NCBI GenBank assembly: GCA_003170475.1
Contig: PMZI01000014.1
Location: forward strand, 64,648 to 128,647
Origin: Ignavibacteriota bacterium
GTDB lineage: Bacteria; Bacteroidota; Ignavibacteria; UBA10030
DNA length: 64,000 nucleotides
Direction of reading: 5' to 3'
Positions within the stretch are counted from its first letter, which is position 1, and every line of letters starts with the position of its first letter. The notes under the pieces are model-generated. The model saw nothing but the letters and a program-made list of their open reading frames with translations. It had not been told where the DNA came from and ran no database searches. Shown here one piece after another: positions 55,333-63,941 of this stretch. Made by a program: the position numbers and the translations under genes.

Positions 55333-56277
55333 TTAAGGTTTTCTTGCCGTCGGAATTCCCAGCCTGCGCATCCTATAACGAAGTGTATCTTCCGTGATCC
55401 TGAGAAAGCGAGCAGCCTTGCTTTGATTGAATCCAGATTTCTCGAGAGTCCTCAGGAGGATTCCCTTCTCAATAATCTCCAAGGAGTTGTCCAAAGCGAA
55501 GTCTGTGCCTGCCTCTATACGGTCTAGTATGCGTGAAAGCTCGGCCTGTTCATTCACGATACCTGCGGGAAGTCTGAAGACATCCTTATCTCGTGAGAGG
55601 ACAATGCTGCGTTCAACCATCCGCTTGAGCTCCTGGACATTCTCCTTCCATTCCTGACGAACCAGCACACCGATGGCGTTCGCATCGATCACCATGTCCT
55701 CCATCCCTAACTCACCTGTAATCTGCTTGACGAAATACTCAACGAGGTCCGGGATATCCGCTGGCCTATCCCGAAGCGGCTGGATTTTTACTACCCCCCA
55801 GTGCTTTGTCTCATCAAGAATGCAAGGAAGAACCGATCCCGTCTTCACATACTGCATGACAGGGAATTCCGACAATACGATGAATCGGATCTCACACCTC
55901 TTTTTCCGGCAAAAAGCAAGCAAGTCACAAACAGCCTTCTGAGCGGCAAGCCCCGCCTTGTCTATGTCTTCCAGGATCAGTGTTGTCCCCTCGACGAGCT
56001 TAAACGTGCCGTGATCAGGAGAGATGGGGTTGTGAAACTCCCCCTTCTCGATCGCGAGCTCAACCAGTTTTCGCAAATGCGTTGGATCCGTCGTAGCCAC
56101 ATTGAGCCGCACGCACGGTTTCCGGGAATCTCTACTCTCCCGATGAATCGCTTCAGCGAGATGGCCTTTCCCGACACCAATCTCACCCGCGATGACGATG
56201 TTCCGTCTTGAGCGAGAAAACCTTTGCACTTCTTCTCGATTACGGTTCGTTTCCTGACTGGTACCGATTATTTGCAT
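55333..56277 (-). CDS. degenerate NtrC-like AAA+ regulator with Fis-type HTH
   Basis: A 314-residue protein related to sigma-54 activators. It has Walker A (GEIGVGKG, 31-38), a Walker B-like LILEDID (100-106), a sensor II-like WKENVQELKRMVER (210-223) and a Fis-type HTH at the C-terminus (285-306; NQSKAARFLRITEDTLRYRM). The GAFTGA loop that contacts sigma-54 is replaced by GEFHNP (79-84), and Walker B is ED where DE is usual. There is no receiver or sensor domain. It therefore probably regulates sigma-70 promoters or acts as a DNA-binding ATPase. It follows the membrane protein gene by 43 bases. Confidence 0.82.
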   Translation of the reverse strand: MQIIGTSQETNRNREEVQRFSRSRRNIVIAGEIGVGKGHLAEAIHRESRDSRKPCVRLNVATTDPTHLRKLVELAIEKGEFHNPISPDHGTFKLVEGTTLILEDIDKAGLAAQKAVCDLLAFCRKKRCEIRFIVLSEFPVMQYVKTGSVLPCILDETKHWGVVKIQPLRDRPADIPDLVEYFVKQITGELGMEDMVIDANAIGVLVRQEWKENVQELKRMVERSIVLSRDKDVFRLPAGIVNEQAELSRILDRIEAGTDFALDNSLEIIEKGILLRTLEKSGFNQSKAARFLRITEDTLRYRMRRLGIPTARKP

Positions 56278-56320
56278 GCCTCACCTTTCATCTGTTTCAA
56301 CGATCGTCTGATCTTTTTAA

Positions 56321-57481
56321 CTAACCATCGATTCCTTTATTTGAATTGCGCTGAATGAGAAACCGCCGCTCGAGCTCTCCCTGATTCATGAACTGTCGAA
56401 CGACCCAGTTATCGAAGGCATCACGCCATCGGGTTATGCCCTCAGGCCCCTCGATCAATCGACGTTCATAGTAGCCTCCTTCTACTGATTTGATGAAATG
56501 AAGGCGCAGAGCAAAGAGGACACAGAGGAGCCACATGAATGACATCGATACGTAGCCGCCAATTGCCACAAAATTCATGTACCTGTCGTATGACTGAGTC
56601 TGTGCGTAACCGTAGTAGTGAAGAACTTCAAAGCAGGAGTAAGGTAAAAGACACCAAGCTATCTTTTCCATATAGGCTCCTTCTGGTGAGTCTACCAAGT
56701 ACCTGCAGATGACAAGTATGACTAGCGCAAATAGGGTTATCAGACTCATCTTCACACAAGACCGCCAGAGTGGTCTATAAAACAACATATACGCATCATC
56801 ACCGTGATTGTAGGGCAATACCTCTTGCACAAACGCTATTCTTTGTTCCTGTGATAAGTCCATCTCTTCCTTCCCAATTCCTGGAGATTGTAGATTTGCA
56901 TGCGACGCGATTTGTTCGACGCTGGGATGCAGGTTGCCCTCCTGCCGCATTCGTTCGACACTAATGTGAACTGCCTTCAGGTTTTTCAACTGAGGCAAGG
57001 TGGTTAAATACATCGGATCCTTGAGGAATGAACCGAATAGCACCATCGTCACGCCTCCAACTAATATCAGTGTTGCACCATATTTTCGCCATGCGGTCCA
57101 ATTCCGAAAAACATAGTTGAACACGACAAACACTACGACTATCTGTAAGAGAACGATGTAGGTGAGCAAATTGTATTCATAGAAATAGAACCGTGCCCAC
57201 TCATTTTTTGGCACGAACACGAGTATAGCAAGTTGGAACAAAGGGGTGGCAATACCATTACCGCCAAAAAAAACCGCGCAATTCAAGAATACAAAACGTG
57301 TTCCAATAGACATCTCATACACGTACAAGAAGCACGAAGTCAACCCTAGCAACGCGCTTGATCCCAGAGATGCTATGTTCACCAGATGACCCCATTCTTC
57401 AGATGGATTAGAAAGGGCACCGGCGACGATGAGACCCATCAGCACAATCCATAAATAAAATATTGTGACGAATGTTTTCAT
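56321..57481 (-). CDS. polytopic membrane protein of unknown function
   Basis: A 386-residue protein with about eight hydrophobic segments (roughly 5-22, 34-54, 62-90, 103-128, 137-152, 243-262, 270-290 and 305-328). Between segments five and six lies a hydrophilic region of about 85 residues with a helical stretch (VERMRQEGNLHPSVEQIA). The C-terminal 50 residues are hydrophilic and charged. I recognise no family. It shares a transcript with the AAA+ regulator and may be its membrane sensor, which is inference. The gene looks AT-richer than its neighbours by eye. Confidence 0.75.
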   Translation of the reverse strand: MKTFVTIFYLWIVLMGLIVAGALSNPSEEWGHLVNIASLGSSALLGLTSCFLYVYEMSIGTRFVFLNCAVFFGGNGIATPLFQLAILVFVPKNEWARFYFYEYNLLTYIVLLQIVVVFVVFNYVFRNWTAWRKYGATLILVGGVTMVLFGSFLKDPMYLTTLPQLKNLKAVHISVERMRQEGNLHPSVEQIASHANLQSPGIGKEEMDLSQEQRIAFVQEVLPYNHGDDAYMLFYRPLWRSCVKMSLITLFALVILVICRYLVDSPEGAYMEKIAWCLLPYSCFEVLHYYGYAQTQSYDRYMNFVAIGGYVSMSFMWLLCVLFALRLHFIKSVEGGYYERRLIEGPEGITRWRDAFDNWVVRQFMNQGELERRFLIQRNSNKGIDG

Positions 57482-57524
57482 TTCAATGACAAACCGCTCC
57501 TTCTACAAGCACGAAGATGCCGCC

Positions 57525-57553
57525 ATAGTAATCTTTCTCCATGTACAAGTCAA
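57525..57553 (-). promoter_or_regulatory. promoter of the membrane protein/AAA+ regulator pair
   Basis: Minus strand: TTGACT (57548-57553), 17-base spacer, TACTAT (57525-57530), with a leader of about 37 bases. Its -35 and first spacer base match those of the AraC-type gene promoter (TTGACTT). Confidence 0.72.
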
Positions 57554-57750
57554 GAGTTTTCTCGCCCCACCTCCGCAATATTACGGATTTCTCAGAAATG
57601 CCAATCGTTTCTTCATGAGGGGAGTTCACACGCCACGGGCTGGCAAGATACCAGTTTTCTTGAGACTGAGCGTGCTATCTATCCGGAGATTGCCTATTTT
57701 ATTGGCACTCAACATCAAGATCCACTGTCACTTTCTCCTGAGAATATCCT

Positions 57751-58737
57751 ATGACGATCCGCCAGACGATCAAGCAACCGAAGCACAATCACCATTCCGA
57801 GGAACATGACCTGGTTCGATCCATCAGGCTCGTTAATTTCAAGTCGGGAGAGGTGGCCACGATTATGCCCAATTTCGGAGCGACGGTACTTGAGGTCGTC
57901 CTCAGGTCGGGGAAGAACCTCCACTCCATCCTCGAAGCACCCGGGTCATCCAAGGATATCATCGAGAACAAGCACTTCCACGGCGCAAAGCTGATGCCGT
58001 TTCCGGGGAGGACTCCTCGAGGGAGATACCAGTTTGGCGGGAAAAACTATACTCTTAAGCCGAACACGAACGACAGAAGGTCCTCCATCCACGGCTTTGT
58101 GTGCAAGAAGCCATTTCGAATCGTTCGAACCACCGTCAGTAATCGCCGGGCTTCCGTGATCCTTGAATACATCCATCAAGGAGGCACAAAAGGCTATCCG
58201 TTCAAATTCTCTATGCGCCTCACCTACACACTCGGCAGCAGATCCTTCAGCTGCACAACCTTTGTGCGCAACCTCGACAAGTGCGCAATCCCCATGGGAG
58301 ACGGATGGCATCCGTACTTCACAACAGCCGGAAGATCCAATCGACTACTCCTTTCTCTTCCCCCCCATTCCGTTGTCGAATTGACCGGACAAAAGGTACC
58401 TACCGGCAGACTTGTGAGGCCGAACCGGAAAATGAGCACGATTGCACTTCGCCGGAAGAAGTTAGACTCAGTGTTTGACCTTGGAGAGAAGAGGCGGCGG
58501 GTGACGACGAAGCTCATCAATCCGAAAAGTGGAGTTGAACTCCATCTCTGGCAAGAAGCAGGAGCAGGGAAATACAGGTATCTGGTCGTTTATCGGCCGC
58601 CATCAGGCACGTCAGTGGCAATTGAACCTTGGACGTGCGCGCCAAACGCAGCCAATAACAAACTGGGTTTGATTGTTTTGAAGCCGGGTGGAACGTTTAG
58701 GGCTTCATACGGAGTGAGACTCAAATCAAGACGCTGA
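57751..58737 (+). CDS. aldose 1-epimerase (galactose mutarotase-like)
   Basis: Interconverts the anomers of an aldose. The 328 residues form the galactose-mutarotase beta-sandwich, with catalytic-type residues in RRSSIHGFVCKKPF (His), MGDGWHPYF (His) and VAIEPWTCAPNA (Glu as base). No signal peptide is present. It converges with the KDPG aldolase gene, with ten bases between stops and no terminator. The sugar is not known; the neighbourhood points to hexoses or uronates. Confidence 0.88.
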   Translation: MTIRQTIKQPKHNHHSEEHDLVRSIRLVNFKSGEVATIMPNFGATVLEVVLRSGKNLHSILEAPGSSKDIIENKHFHGAKLMPFPGRTPRGRYQFGGKNYTLKPNTNDRRSSIHGFVCKKPFRIVRTTVSNRRASVILEYIHQGGTKGYPFKFSMRLTYTLGSRSFSCTTFVRNLDKCAIPMGDGWHPYFTTAGRSNRLLLSLPPHSVVELTGQKVPTGRLVRPNRKMSTIALRRKKLDSVFDLGEKRRRVTTKLINPKSGVELHLWQEAGAGKYRYLVVYRPPSGTSVAIEPWTCAPNAANNKLGLIVLKPGGTFRASYGVRLKSRR

Positions 58738-58747
58738 AGCTGCGGCT

Positions 58748-59395
58748 CTATTTCGCTTTCGCCGCCTTCACATTCTGCACCATCCTGGCGGCACGATCTG
58801 TCAGGACTTCGTAGCGCTCTTCTTCGATCGCTTTTTTGTCAAGCAAATCGCTCCCTATACCCACCGCGCACGCTCCAGCTGTGATCCACTCTCCCACGTT
58901 GTCTATGGTGACTCCACCAGTGGGCATGAGACGGATATCGGGGAACGGCCCCCTCAGGTCCTTGAAATACTTCGGCCTTAGCGACGTTGCCGGAAACACC
59001 TTGATGATATCCGCTCCGGCCTTCCAACCCGCAAGAATCTCCGTTGGCGTATAACATCCGGGCATAACTGCGATGCCTCGTTTGACGCAAAGGGACACAA
59101 CGCCGAGATTGAGCACCGGGCCAACAACGAAAGTCGCACCGGCCTCTATGACCTTCTCAGCGGTCTCCTGATCGACGACCGTTCCTGCACCAATGAGCAC
59201 ATCTGACGGCACGGCTGACGACAGCTGGCGAATCATGTCAACTGCCCCCGGGACGGTCATCGTGATCTCGATGCATTTGATACCCCCGCTTCGCACAGCT
59301 TCAATGACTTTCAAAAGTCGGTTTGTATCCTTCATGCGAATCACGGCGACCACGCCTGAATCCATGATGCGGGCAACTACTTCGTTCTTGTTCAT
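58748..59395 (-). CDS. eda: KDPG/KHG aldolase
   Basis: Cleaves 2-keto-3-deoxy-6-phosphogluconate to pyruvate and glyceraldehyde 3-phosphate (Entner-Doudoroff and uronate pathways). The 215 residues contain the Schiff-base Lys in ADIIKVFPATSL, the Glu of IKCIEITMT and PGCYTPTEILAGWKAGA. Last of a three-gene run, SDR - GH88-like - eda, with one base between the GH88-like stop and this start. Gluconate and galacturonate chemistry cannot be told apart here, and no KDG kinase is in the window. Confidence 0.94.
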   Translation of the reverse strand: MNKNEVVARIMDSGVVAVIRMKDTNRLLKVIEAVRSGGIKCIEITMTVPGAVDMIRQLSSAVPSDVLIGAGTVVDQETAEKVIEAGATFVVGPVLNLGVVSLCVKRGIAVMPGCYTPTEILAGWKAGADIIKVFPATSLRPKYFKDLRGPFPDIRLMPTGGVTIDNVGEWITAGACAVGIGSDLLDKKAIEEERYEVLTDRAARMVQNVKAAKAK

Positions 59396-59396
59396 T

Positions 59397-60779
59397 TTAC
59401 TTGTTCACAAAGAAAGTGTAGTATGGTTCGTTTTGGGCCATCCGACGGAGCAGGAGCGCCAACTCACGTGCATGATAGTCGCCCCACATGGAGGACTCAC
59501 CGCACGGTACTTTTCTCCCGGACGGAATGTGATCCCATCCATTGGGACGGTGATAGACAGAGTGCAGAATCAAGCCCTCGTGTTCAGGATTTGCTGAGAG
59601 ATAAGGCTCCTGAAAAAGCTTCGATGCCACGGTCAGTCCGGCCTGCAGGTATGACTTGCCTCTATCGGCGTGTCCCGCTTTCGTCAGGCAGTTGCCAAGT
59701 CGCACGAGACCCTGAGCGGCAATCGCGGCTGCCGAACTGTCCACCGGCTCAAAATCATTAAACGGCTCTGCAGGACGCTCAAGGAAATTGCCCATCCTTG
59801 CCAATCCGGGAGCGGCGGTATCCCAATACGGAATTCCATCAGTGGGGGCGTCCTTGATGTAGAAGTCAGCCACTGCCTCAGCGACAACGTAAAAGGCGTT
59901 TCGGATTCTCTCACTTCCGCCGAATGGAGATAGCTCCTCCTCCGAACGAGTGTCGAGAAACTCTATCTCTTCCGCGTACCCCAGAAGAATCCAAGCAAGA
60001 CCTCTCGTCCATGTCGAGAATGGTGAATAGCCCTGTTGTGTGCTTGGACAACGATATGATCCGTCATTGACATTGAAAATCGATTCATGCGCGACCCGGC
60101 CAGAAACATCATATGAATCCCGTCCTTGTCCGTAATAGACATTGTATCGCGCTGTTGTCTCTGCATGTTGGAGGAGCCTTTCCAGCAGATTGATTTTACG
60201 ATCCTTCTCCCCCATCAGAACATGTCCAAGTTGATGGGCGACAGCGAGAACGCGCAATGAGCGGATGGTATCTGCGAAGAGTGAGTGCGGACCGTTGAAC
60301 GAATAGATGAAGCCCCCATCTTCGCCAAGATCTGTCCAGCGAGCAGCTTGCACAGCCCCGCTCACTTTGATGGCAAGCTCATAGAAGTTTCGTTCCCATT
60401 GATCAAATGGGATCTTCTGTTCATGAACCAATCGCAGGAGGTTCCCGCACGTGCTGATCGTATTGAATCCGTGGTCATGTACGCCAACGTGGCTGATGTG
60501 ACGCGGCATTTCCCGCAACGTTCCTTCACGTCCGATCACCAGGAATTCTTTGTCGCCGCTAACATCATACTGGAGAATTGCGGATCCGAACTGGAATCCT
60601 TGCGTCCATTCAGTCCATCCGCGAGAGGTGTAGGAACCCTCCACCGTAAACACGGGCGATCCTTTTTGGGGATCCCAGCGTCGTTGGAGATTCGAAATCT
60701 TCTCACTCGAAAGACTGAAGAGCCGATCGACGAGAGGAATAAGTTGAGAAGGCTGAAGCTGATAGTCGATCCGGAGCAT
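59397..60779 (-). CDS. GH88-like unsaturated glucuronyl hydrolase family protein
   Basis: A 460-residue alpha/alpha-barrel protein without a clear signal peptide. Features shared with GH88 (and GH105) enzymes are HDHGFNTISTCGNLLRL, FSTWTRGLAWILLGYAE, DGIPYWDTAAPG and EPVDSSAAAIAAQGL. These enzymes hydrate and release the 4,5-unsaturated uronate left by polysaccharide lyases. Its place between an SDR and KDPG aldolase fits: the freed uronate would be reduced, phosphorylated and cleaved. It is longer than usual GH88 (about 380), so a variant substrate is possible. Confidence 0.8.
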   Translation of the reverse strand: MLRIDYQLQPSQLIPLVDRLFSLSSEKISNLQRRWDPQKGSPVFTVEGSYTSRGWTEWTQGFQFGSAILQYDVSGDKEFLVIGREGTLREMPRHISHVGVHDHGFNTISTCGNLLRLVHEQKIPFDQWERNFYELAIKVSGAVQAARWTDLGEDGGFIYSFNGPHSLFADTIRSLRVLAVAHQLGHVLMGEKDRKINLLERLLQHAETTARYNVYYGQGRDSYDVSGRVAHESIFNVNDGSYRCPSTQQGYSPFSTWTRGLAWILLGYAEEIEFLDTRSEEELSPFGGSERIRNAFYVVAEAVADFYIKDAPTDGIPYWDTAAPGLARMGNFLERPAEPFNDFEPVDSSAAAIAAQGLVRLGNCLTKAGHADRGKSYLQAGLTVASKLFQEPYLSANPEHEGLILHSVYHRPNGWDHIPSGRKVPCGESSMWGDYHARELALLLRRMAQNEPYYTFFVNK

Positions 60780-60784
60780 AGGAA

Positions 60785-61579
60785 TCAGAGTTGTTGGATG
60801 TGCAAGCCACCGTCGACATAGATAACATCGCCGGTGGAGAATGGAAATTCACCTGTGACCAGTGAGCCCACTGCATGGCCCACATCCTCAGCAGTTCCCC
60901 ATCGTTTCATCGGAACCAATCCGTCGGCCAGGCGCATGTCGTACTTCTCTTTGACACCGCTCGTCATGTCCGTTGCCATAACGCCGGGTCTGAGATCGTA
61001 GACCTGCACACCGTGTTCAGCCAAACGAACAGCCCACAGATGATTTACCATGGAGAGACCGGCCTTCGATATGCAGTATTCTCCCCGATTGAGGGACACA
61101 GCGACAGCCGAGATCGATGAAACAAAGACAACTTTAAACCCGCTTCGAAGAAGAGGCCGCGGTTTCTTCTTCAGCCAGTAGTTCGCAACGCGCTGCGTCA
61201 GGAAGAACGGACCTTTGAGATTCGTGTCCATCACCTCATCATATGACTGTTCCGTCATCTCCGTTATGTCATGACGGACTTTTGGCGCAACCCCTGCGTT
61301 ATTGACCAAGGCATCAATTCGCCCGAGTTCTTCCAGCGTGTTTGTCACGAGGTCTTCGCGTTGCTTCGAATCACCAATGTCCGCCTGAATCGCCACGAAA
61401 TGCTGTGACTTGTCAGGACGGAGAGCACCGCAGAGGGCTACAGTCTCTTCGGCGGCTTTGCGGTTTTGGGAATAGTTGATGGCTACTGAGAAGCCGCGCG
61501 CTGCTAATTCAACGGCGATTCCACGTCCCAGTCCCCGGCTCGCGCCGGTCACAAGGACAACAGGAAGTGCTTTTTTCAT
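60785..61579 (-). CDS. SDR family oxidoreductase
   Basis: NAD(P)-dependent short-chain dehydrogenase of 264 residues. It has the cofactor loop TGASRGLGRGIA, NNAGVAP, the catalytic Ser in VSSISAV and Tyr-x3-Lys in EYCISKAG. I took ATG 61579 (MKKALPVVLVTG) as start, since the 65 codons upstream have no SDR character. In this operon a role as a 2-keto-3-deoxy-gluconate or unsaturated-uronate reductase is plausible; the sequence alone also fits FabG-like ketoacyl reductase. Confidence 0.88.
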   Translation of the reverse strand: MKKALPVVLVTGASRGLGRGIAVELAARGFSVAINYSQNRKAAEETVALCGALRPDKSQHFVAIQADIGDSKQREDLVTNTLEELGRIDALVNNAGVAPKVRHDITEMTEQSYDEVMDTNLKGPFFLTQRVANYWLKKKPRPLLRSGFKVVFVSSISAVAVSLNRGEYCISKAGLSMVNHLWAVRLAEHGVQVYDLRPGVMATDMTSGVKEKYDMRLADGLVPMKRWGTAEDVGHAVGSLVTGEFPFSTGDVIYVDGGLHIQQL

Positions 61580-61799
61580 CAGAAGTAGTGTAGTGTGGAA
61601 TGAGTTGCCGGCTTGATTCAGGCCCCGGCGACGACGACGAATCGCCAAGTCAAAGTACAAAACCAATCTCCGAAAGACAAGTGAGCGTGCGGGTGGAAAT
61701 GCGCGGCAAGTCGGTGGATTTTCAGAGTCATTTTGCTTACCATCAGACCATACTTTCGCACCGTCCCCTCCCACATTTTTGCGGTAAAGGATACCTACG

Positions 61800-63008
61800 A
61801 TGAACGGATACGACCGCCGTCAATTCTTGAAATCAACACTCCTTGGCACTTCTGGCGCGCTCCTTTCTCTGCCCGCATTGGCTCACGGTGAGTCCCCAAG
61901 CATTGATCCGACGAAAAACGAGAAGAAGTTTATCACAAGAAAGCTCGGGAAGACGGGGATTGAAGTCCCCATTGTCAGCTTTGGTGTCATGCGTGCAGAC
62001 AATCCGGCTCTGGTCAAGGCGGCACTCGATGCTGGAATCGTCATGTTTGACACAGCCCACGGCTACCAGCGCGGCAAGAACGAAGAGATGCTGGGAGAAG
62101 TGTTGAAGGATCGACCGCGCGATTCGTTCGTGCTCGCTACCAAAGTCCCGCCGGAGGAGATGGATAATCGGACAGGAGAGGTGAAAGCAGGCTCAACCGC
62201 CAGGGCATTTCTCGACAAATTGGATATCAGTCTCAAGAGATTGAAACTCGACTATGTCGACATCCTGTACGTCCATGGCATATCTTCAAAAGACGGAGCG
62301 CTGTTTCCCGCTCTCCTCGATGCAGTTCAGTCGGCGAAGAAGTCTGGCAAGACCAGGCACGTAGGTTTGTCGACGCACAAGAACGAGCCCGAGGTGATCC
62401 AGGCGGCTATCGAGAGCGGGGTTTATGAAGTCGTGTTGAGCGCGATCAACTTCAAGCAGGACTATTATCCAAGACTCAAAGAAACCATCGCAAACGCAGC
62501 AAGGGCGGGAATCGGCATTGTTGCTATGAAAACGATGGCCGGAGGATTTCACGACAAAGAGCGGAAGCAGCCGATCAACTGCAAGGCAGCGCTCAAGTTC
62601 GTGCTTCAAGACGAAAACGTCACTACAGCAATTCCGGGGAACACCAACTTCGATCACTTGAACATCAACATGAGCGTCAACACGGATCTAAAGTTGACCG
62701 ACGACGAAAAAGGGGATCTCCTGCTTGGACAAACTCAGGGCAGCTTGTACTGCCAGGGATGCGAGCATTGCGTTCCCAACTGCCCGAAAGGCCTGCCAAT
62801 TCCGGAAATCATGCGGGCCTACATGTACACATACGGATATCGTGAACCGGAGATGGCACACTCGCTTCTTTCGAGTCTCGATCTCCCGGAGCATCCATGT
62901 TCGGACTGTTCCCAGTGCGGCGCCAACTGTGTCAACGGTTTCGACATTTCTGATAGAATCAAGGACGTATCCAGGCTGACGAGAGTCCCAGTCGAATTCC
63001 TCTCCTGA
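61800..63008 (+). CDS. Tat-exported aldo/keto reductase with 4Fe-4S ferredoxin domain
   Basis: A 402-residue protein. The twin-arginine signal (YDRRQFLKSTLLGTSGALLSL, with cleavage after ALAHG) sends it folded to the periplasm. The aldo/keto reductase barrel (about 40-310) has Asp/Tyr in MFDTAHGYQRGKNEE, Lys in ATKVPP and His in YVHG. The C-terminus holds two Cys clusters, CQGCEHCVPNCPKG and CSDCSQCGANC, as in ferredoxin-type AKRs. AAAGGA stands eight bases before the ATG. It is followed after nine bases by a DUF6599 gene. Confidence 0.92.
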   Translation: MNGYDRRQFLKSTLLGTSGALLSLPALAHGESPSIDPTKNEKKFITRKLGKTGIEVPIVSFGVMRADNPALVKAALDAGIVMFDTAHGYQRGKNEEMLGEVLKDRPRDSFVLATKVPPEEMDNRTGEVKAGSTARAFLDKLDISLKRLKLDYVDILYVHGISSKDGALFPALLDAVQSAKKSGKTRHVGLSTHKNEPEVIQAAIESGVYEVVLSAINFKQDYYPRLKETIANAARAGIGIVAMKTMAGGFHDKERKQPINCKAALKFVLQDENVTTAIPGNTNFDHLNINMSVNTDLKLTDDEKGDLLLGQTQGSLYCQGCEHCVPNCPKGLPIPEIMRAYMYTYGYREPEMAHSLLSSLDLPEHPCSDCSQCGANCVNGFDISDRIKDVSRLTRVPVEFLS

Positions 63009-63017
63009 GGCAGAGTG

Positions 63018-63887
63018 ATGGTAAAACTTCTTGTACCGTTGCTTGTTGCAGTGATGATGGTCTTCGTTCGACCTCAAAGCGCTTCCGCTCAGGAATTGGT
63101 ATTCCCTCGGCTTGAGGGTTGGAAACTGTCGCAAGAAGAAACAGCCTATAACCCCAACAACCTTTTCGACGTCATCGACGGAGCAGCTGACCTCTACCTG
63201 GAATACGATTTCGTCGATCTCCACATTGGCCGGTATTCAAGAGACACCCTTGAAATCAAGGTTGAGCTGTATAAGCACGGATCCGCCGTGGATGCATTTG
63301 GCATTTTCTCACAGGAGCGGTTCGCAGACTATCACTTCATTGATCTCGGAGTTCAGGGCTATTTAGAAAAAGGGGCACTGAACTTTCTTTCGGGTGTATT
63401 CTACGTCAAGATCTCGACCATTCAGGAAGGCGCTGCAGCTCAACAGGCGATGTTGCTCGTTGCAAAAGCCGTGCACAAACGACTTCAGCAAAGCGAGGAG
63501 TGGCCGGCCGTGCTTGCGGCTTTTCCCGCAGAAAAGAAAAAACCATATTCAGAACAATACGTTGCGAAGAATTTCCTCGGCTACAGTCCTCTGAACCGTG
63601 CGTTTGTCGGAAGCTACGATGATGGCTCATCATTCAGGGCGTTCGCCATCAGATCCGAGGGTCCCGAGGAAGCGAAGCACATCCTCAAGAGCTTCATCGA
63701 AGCCTTGCCAAAAAGCGCAATCAAGAGAGTGAAAAGCTGGAAACAAGAAATAGAGGACCCGAACAACGGGTCGATACAGATCGTTCTGAAGGGCAATTAC
63801 ATATTCGGAGTGGTTAGCACAGAGGCTGGAAGAAACCGCGACACTTTCCTCATAGAGTTCGGCAAGAAGCTCTCATCGCTCAAATAG
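63018..63887 (+). CDS. DUF6599-type exported protein
   Basis: A 289-residue protein with a signal peptide ending near ASAQE (about residue 24). The mature part begins with a short Trp-containing strand and YNPNNLFDVIDGAADLYLEY, which I associate with DUF6599, a family without known function. The sequence is alpha/beta and lacks Cys. A GTG at 63015 precedes the ATG at 63018; GAGG upstream fits the ATG better. Co-transcription with the Tat-exported reductase suggests an envelope redox role, but this is inferred only. Confidence 0.78.
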   Translation: MVKLLVPLLVAVMMVFVRPQSASAQELVFPRLEGWKLSQEETAYNPNNLFDVIDGAADLYLEYDFVDLHIGRYSRDTLEIKVELYKHGSAVDAFGIFSQERFADYHFIDLGVQGYLEKGALNFLSGVFYVKISTIQEGAAAQQAMLLVAKAVHKRLQQSEEWPAVLAAFPAEKKKPYSEQYVAKNFLGYSPLNRAFVGSYDDGSSFRAFAIRSEGPEEAKHILKSFIEALPKSAIKRVKSWKQEIEDPNNGSIQIVLKGNYIFGVVSTEAGRNRDTFLIEFGKKLSSLK

Positions 63888-63941
63888 CTGCAATTCCTCT
63901 TTCCTCAGTCCTCCGAACAGCCGGCGGACAGGGATATCGGG

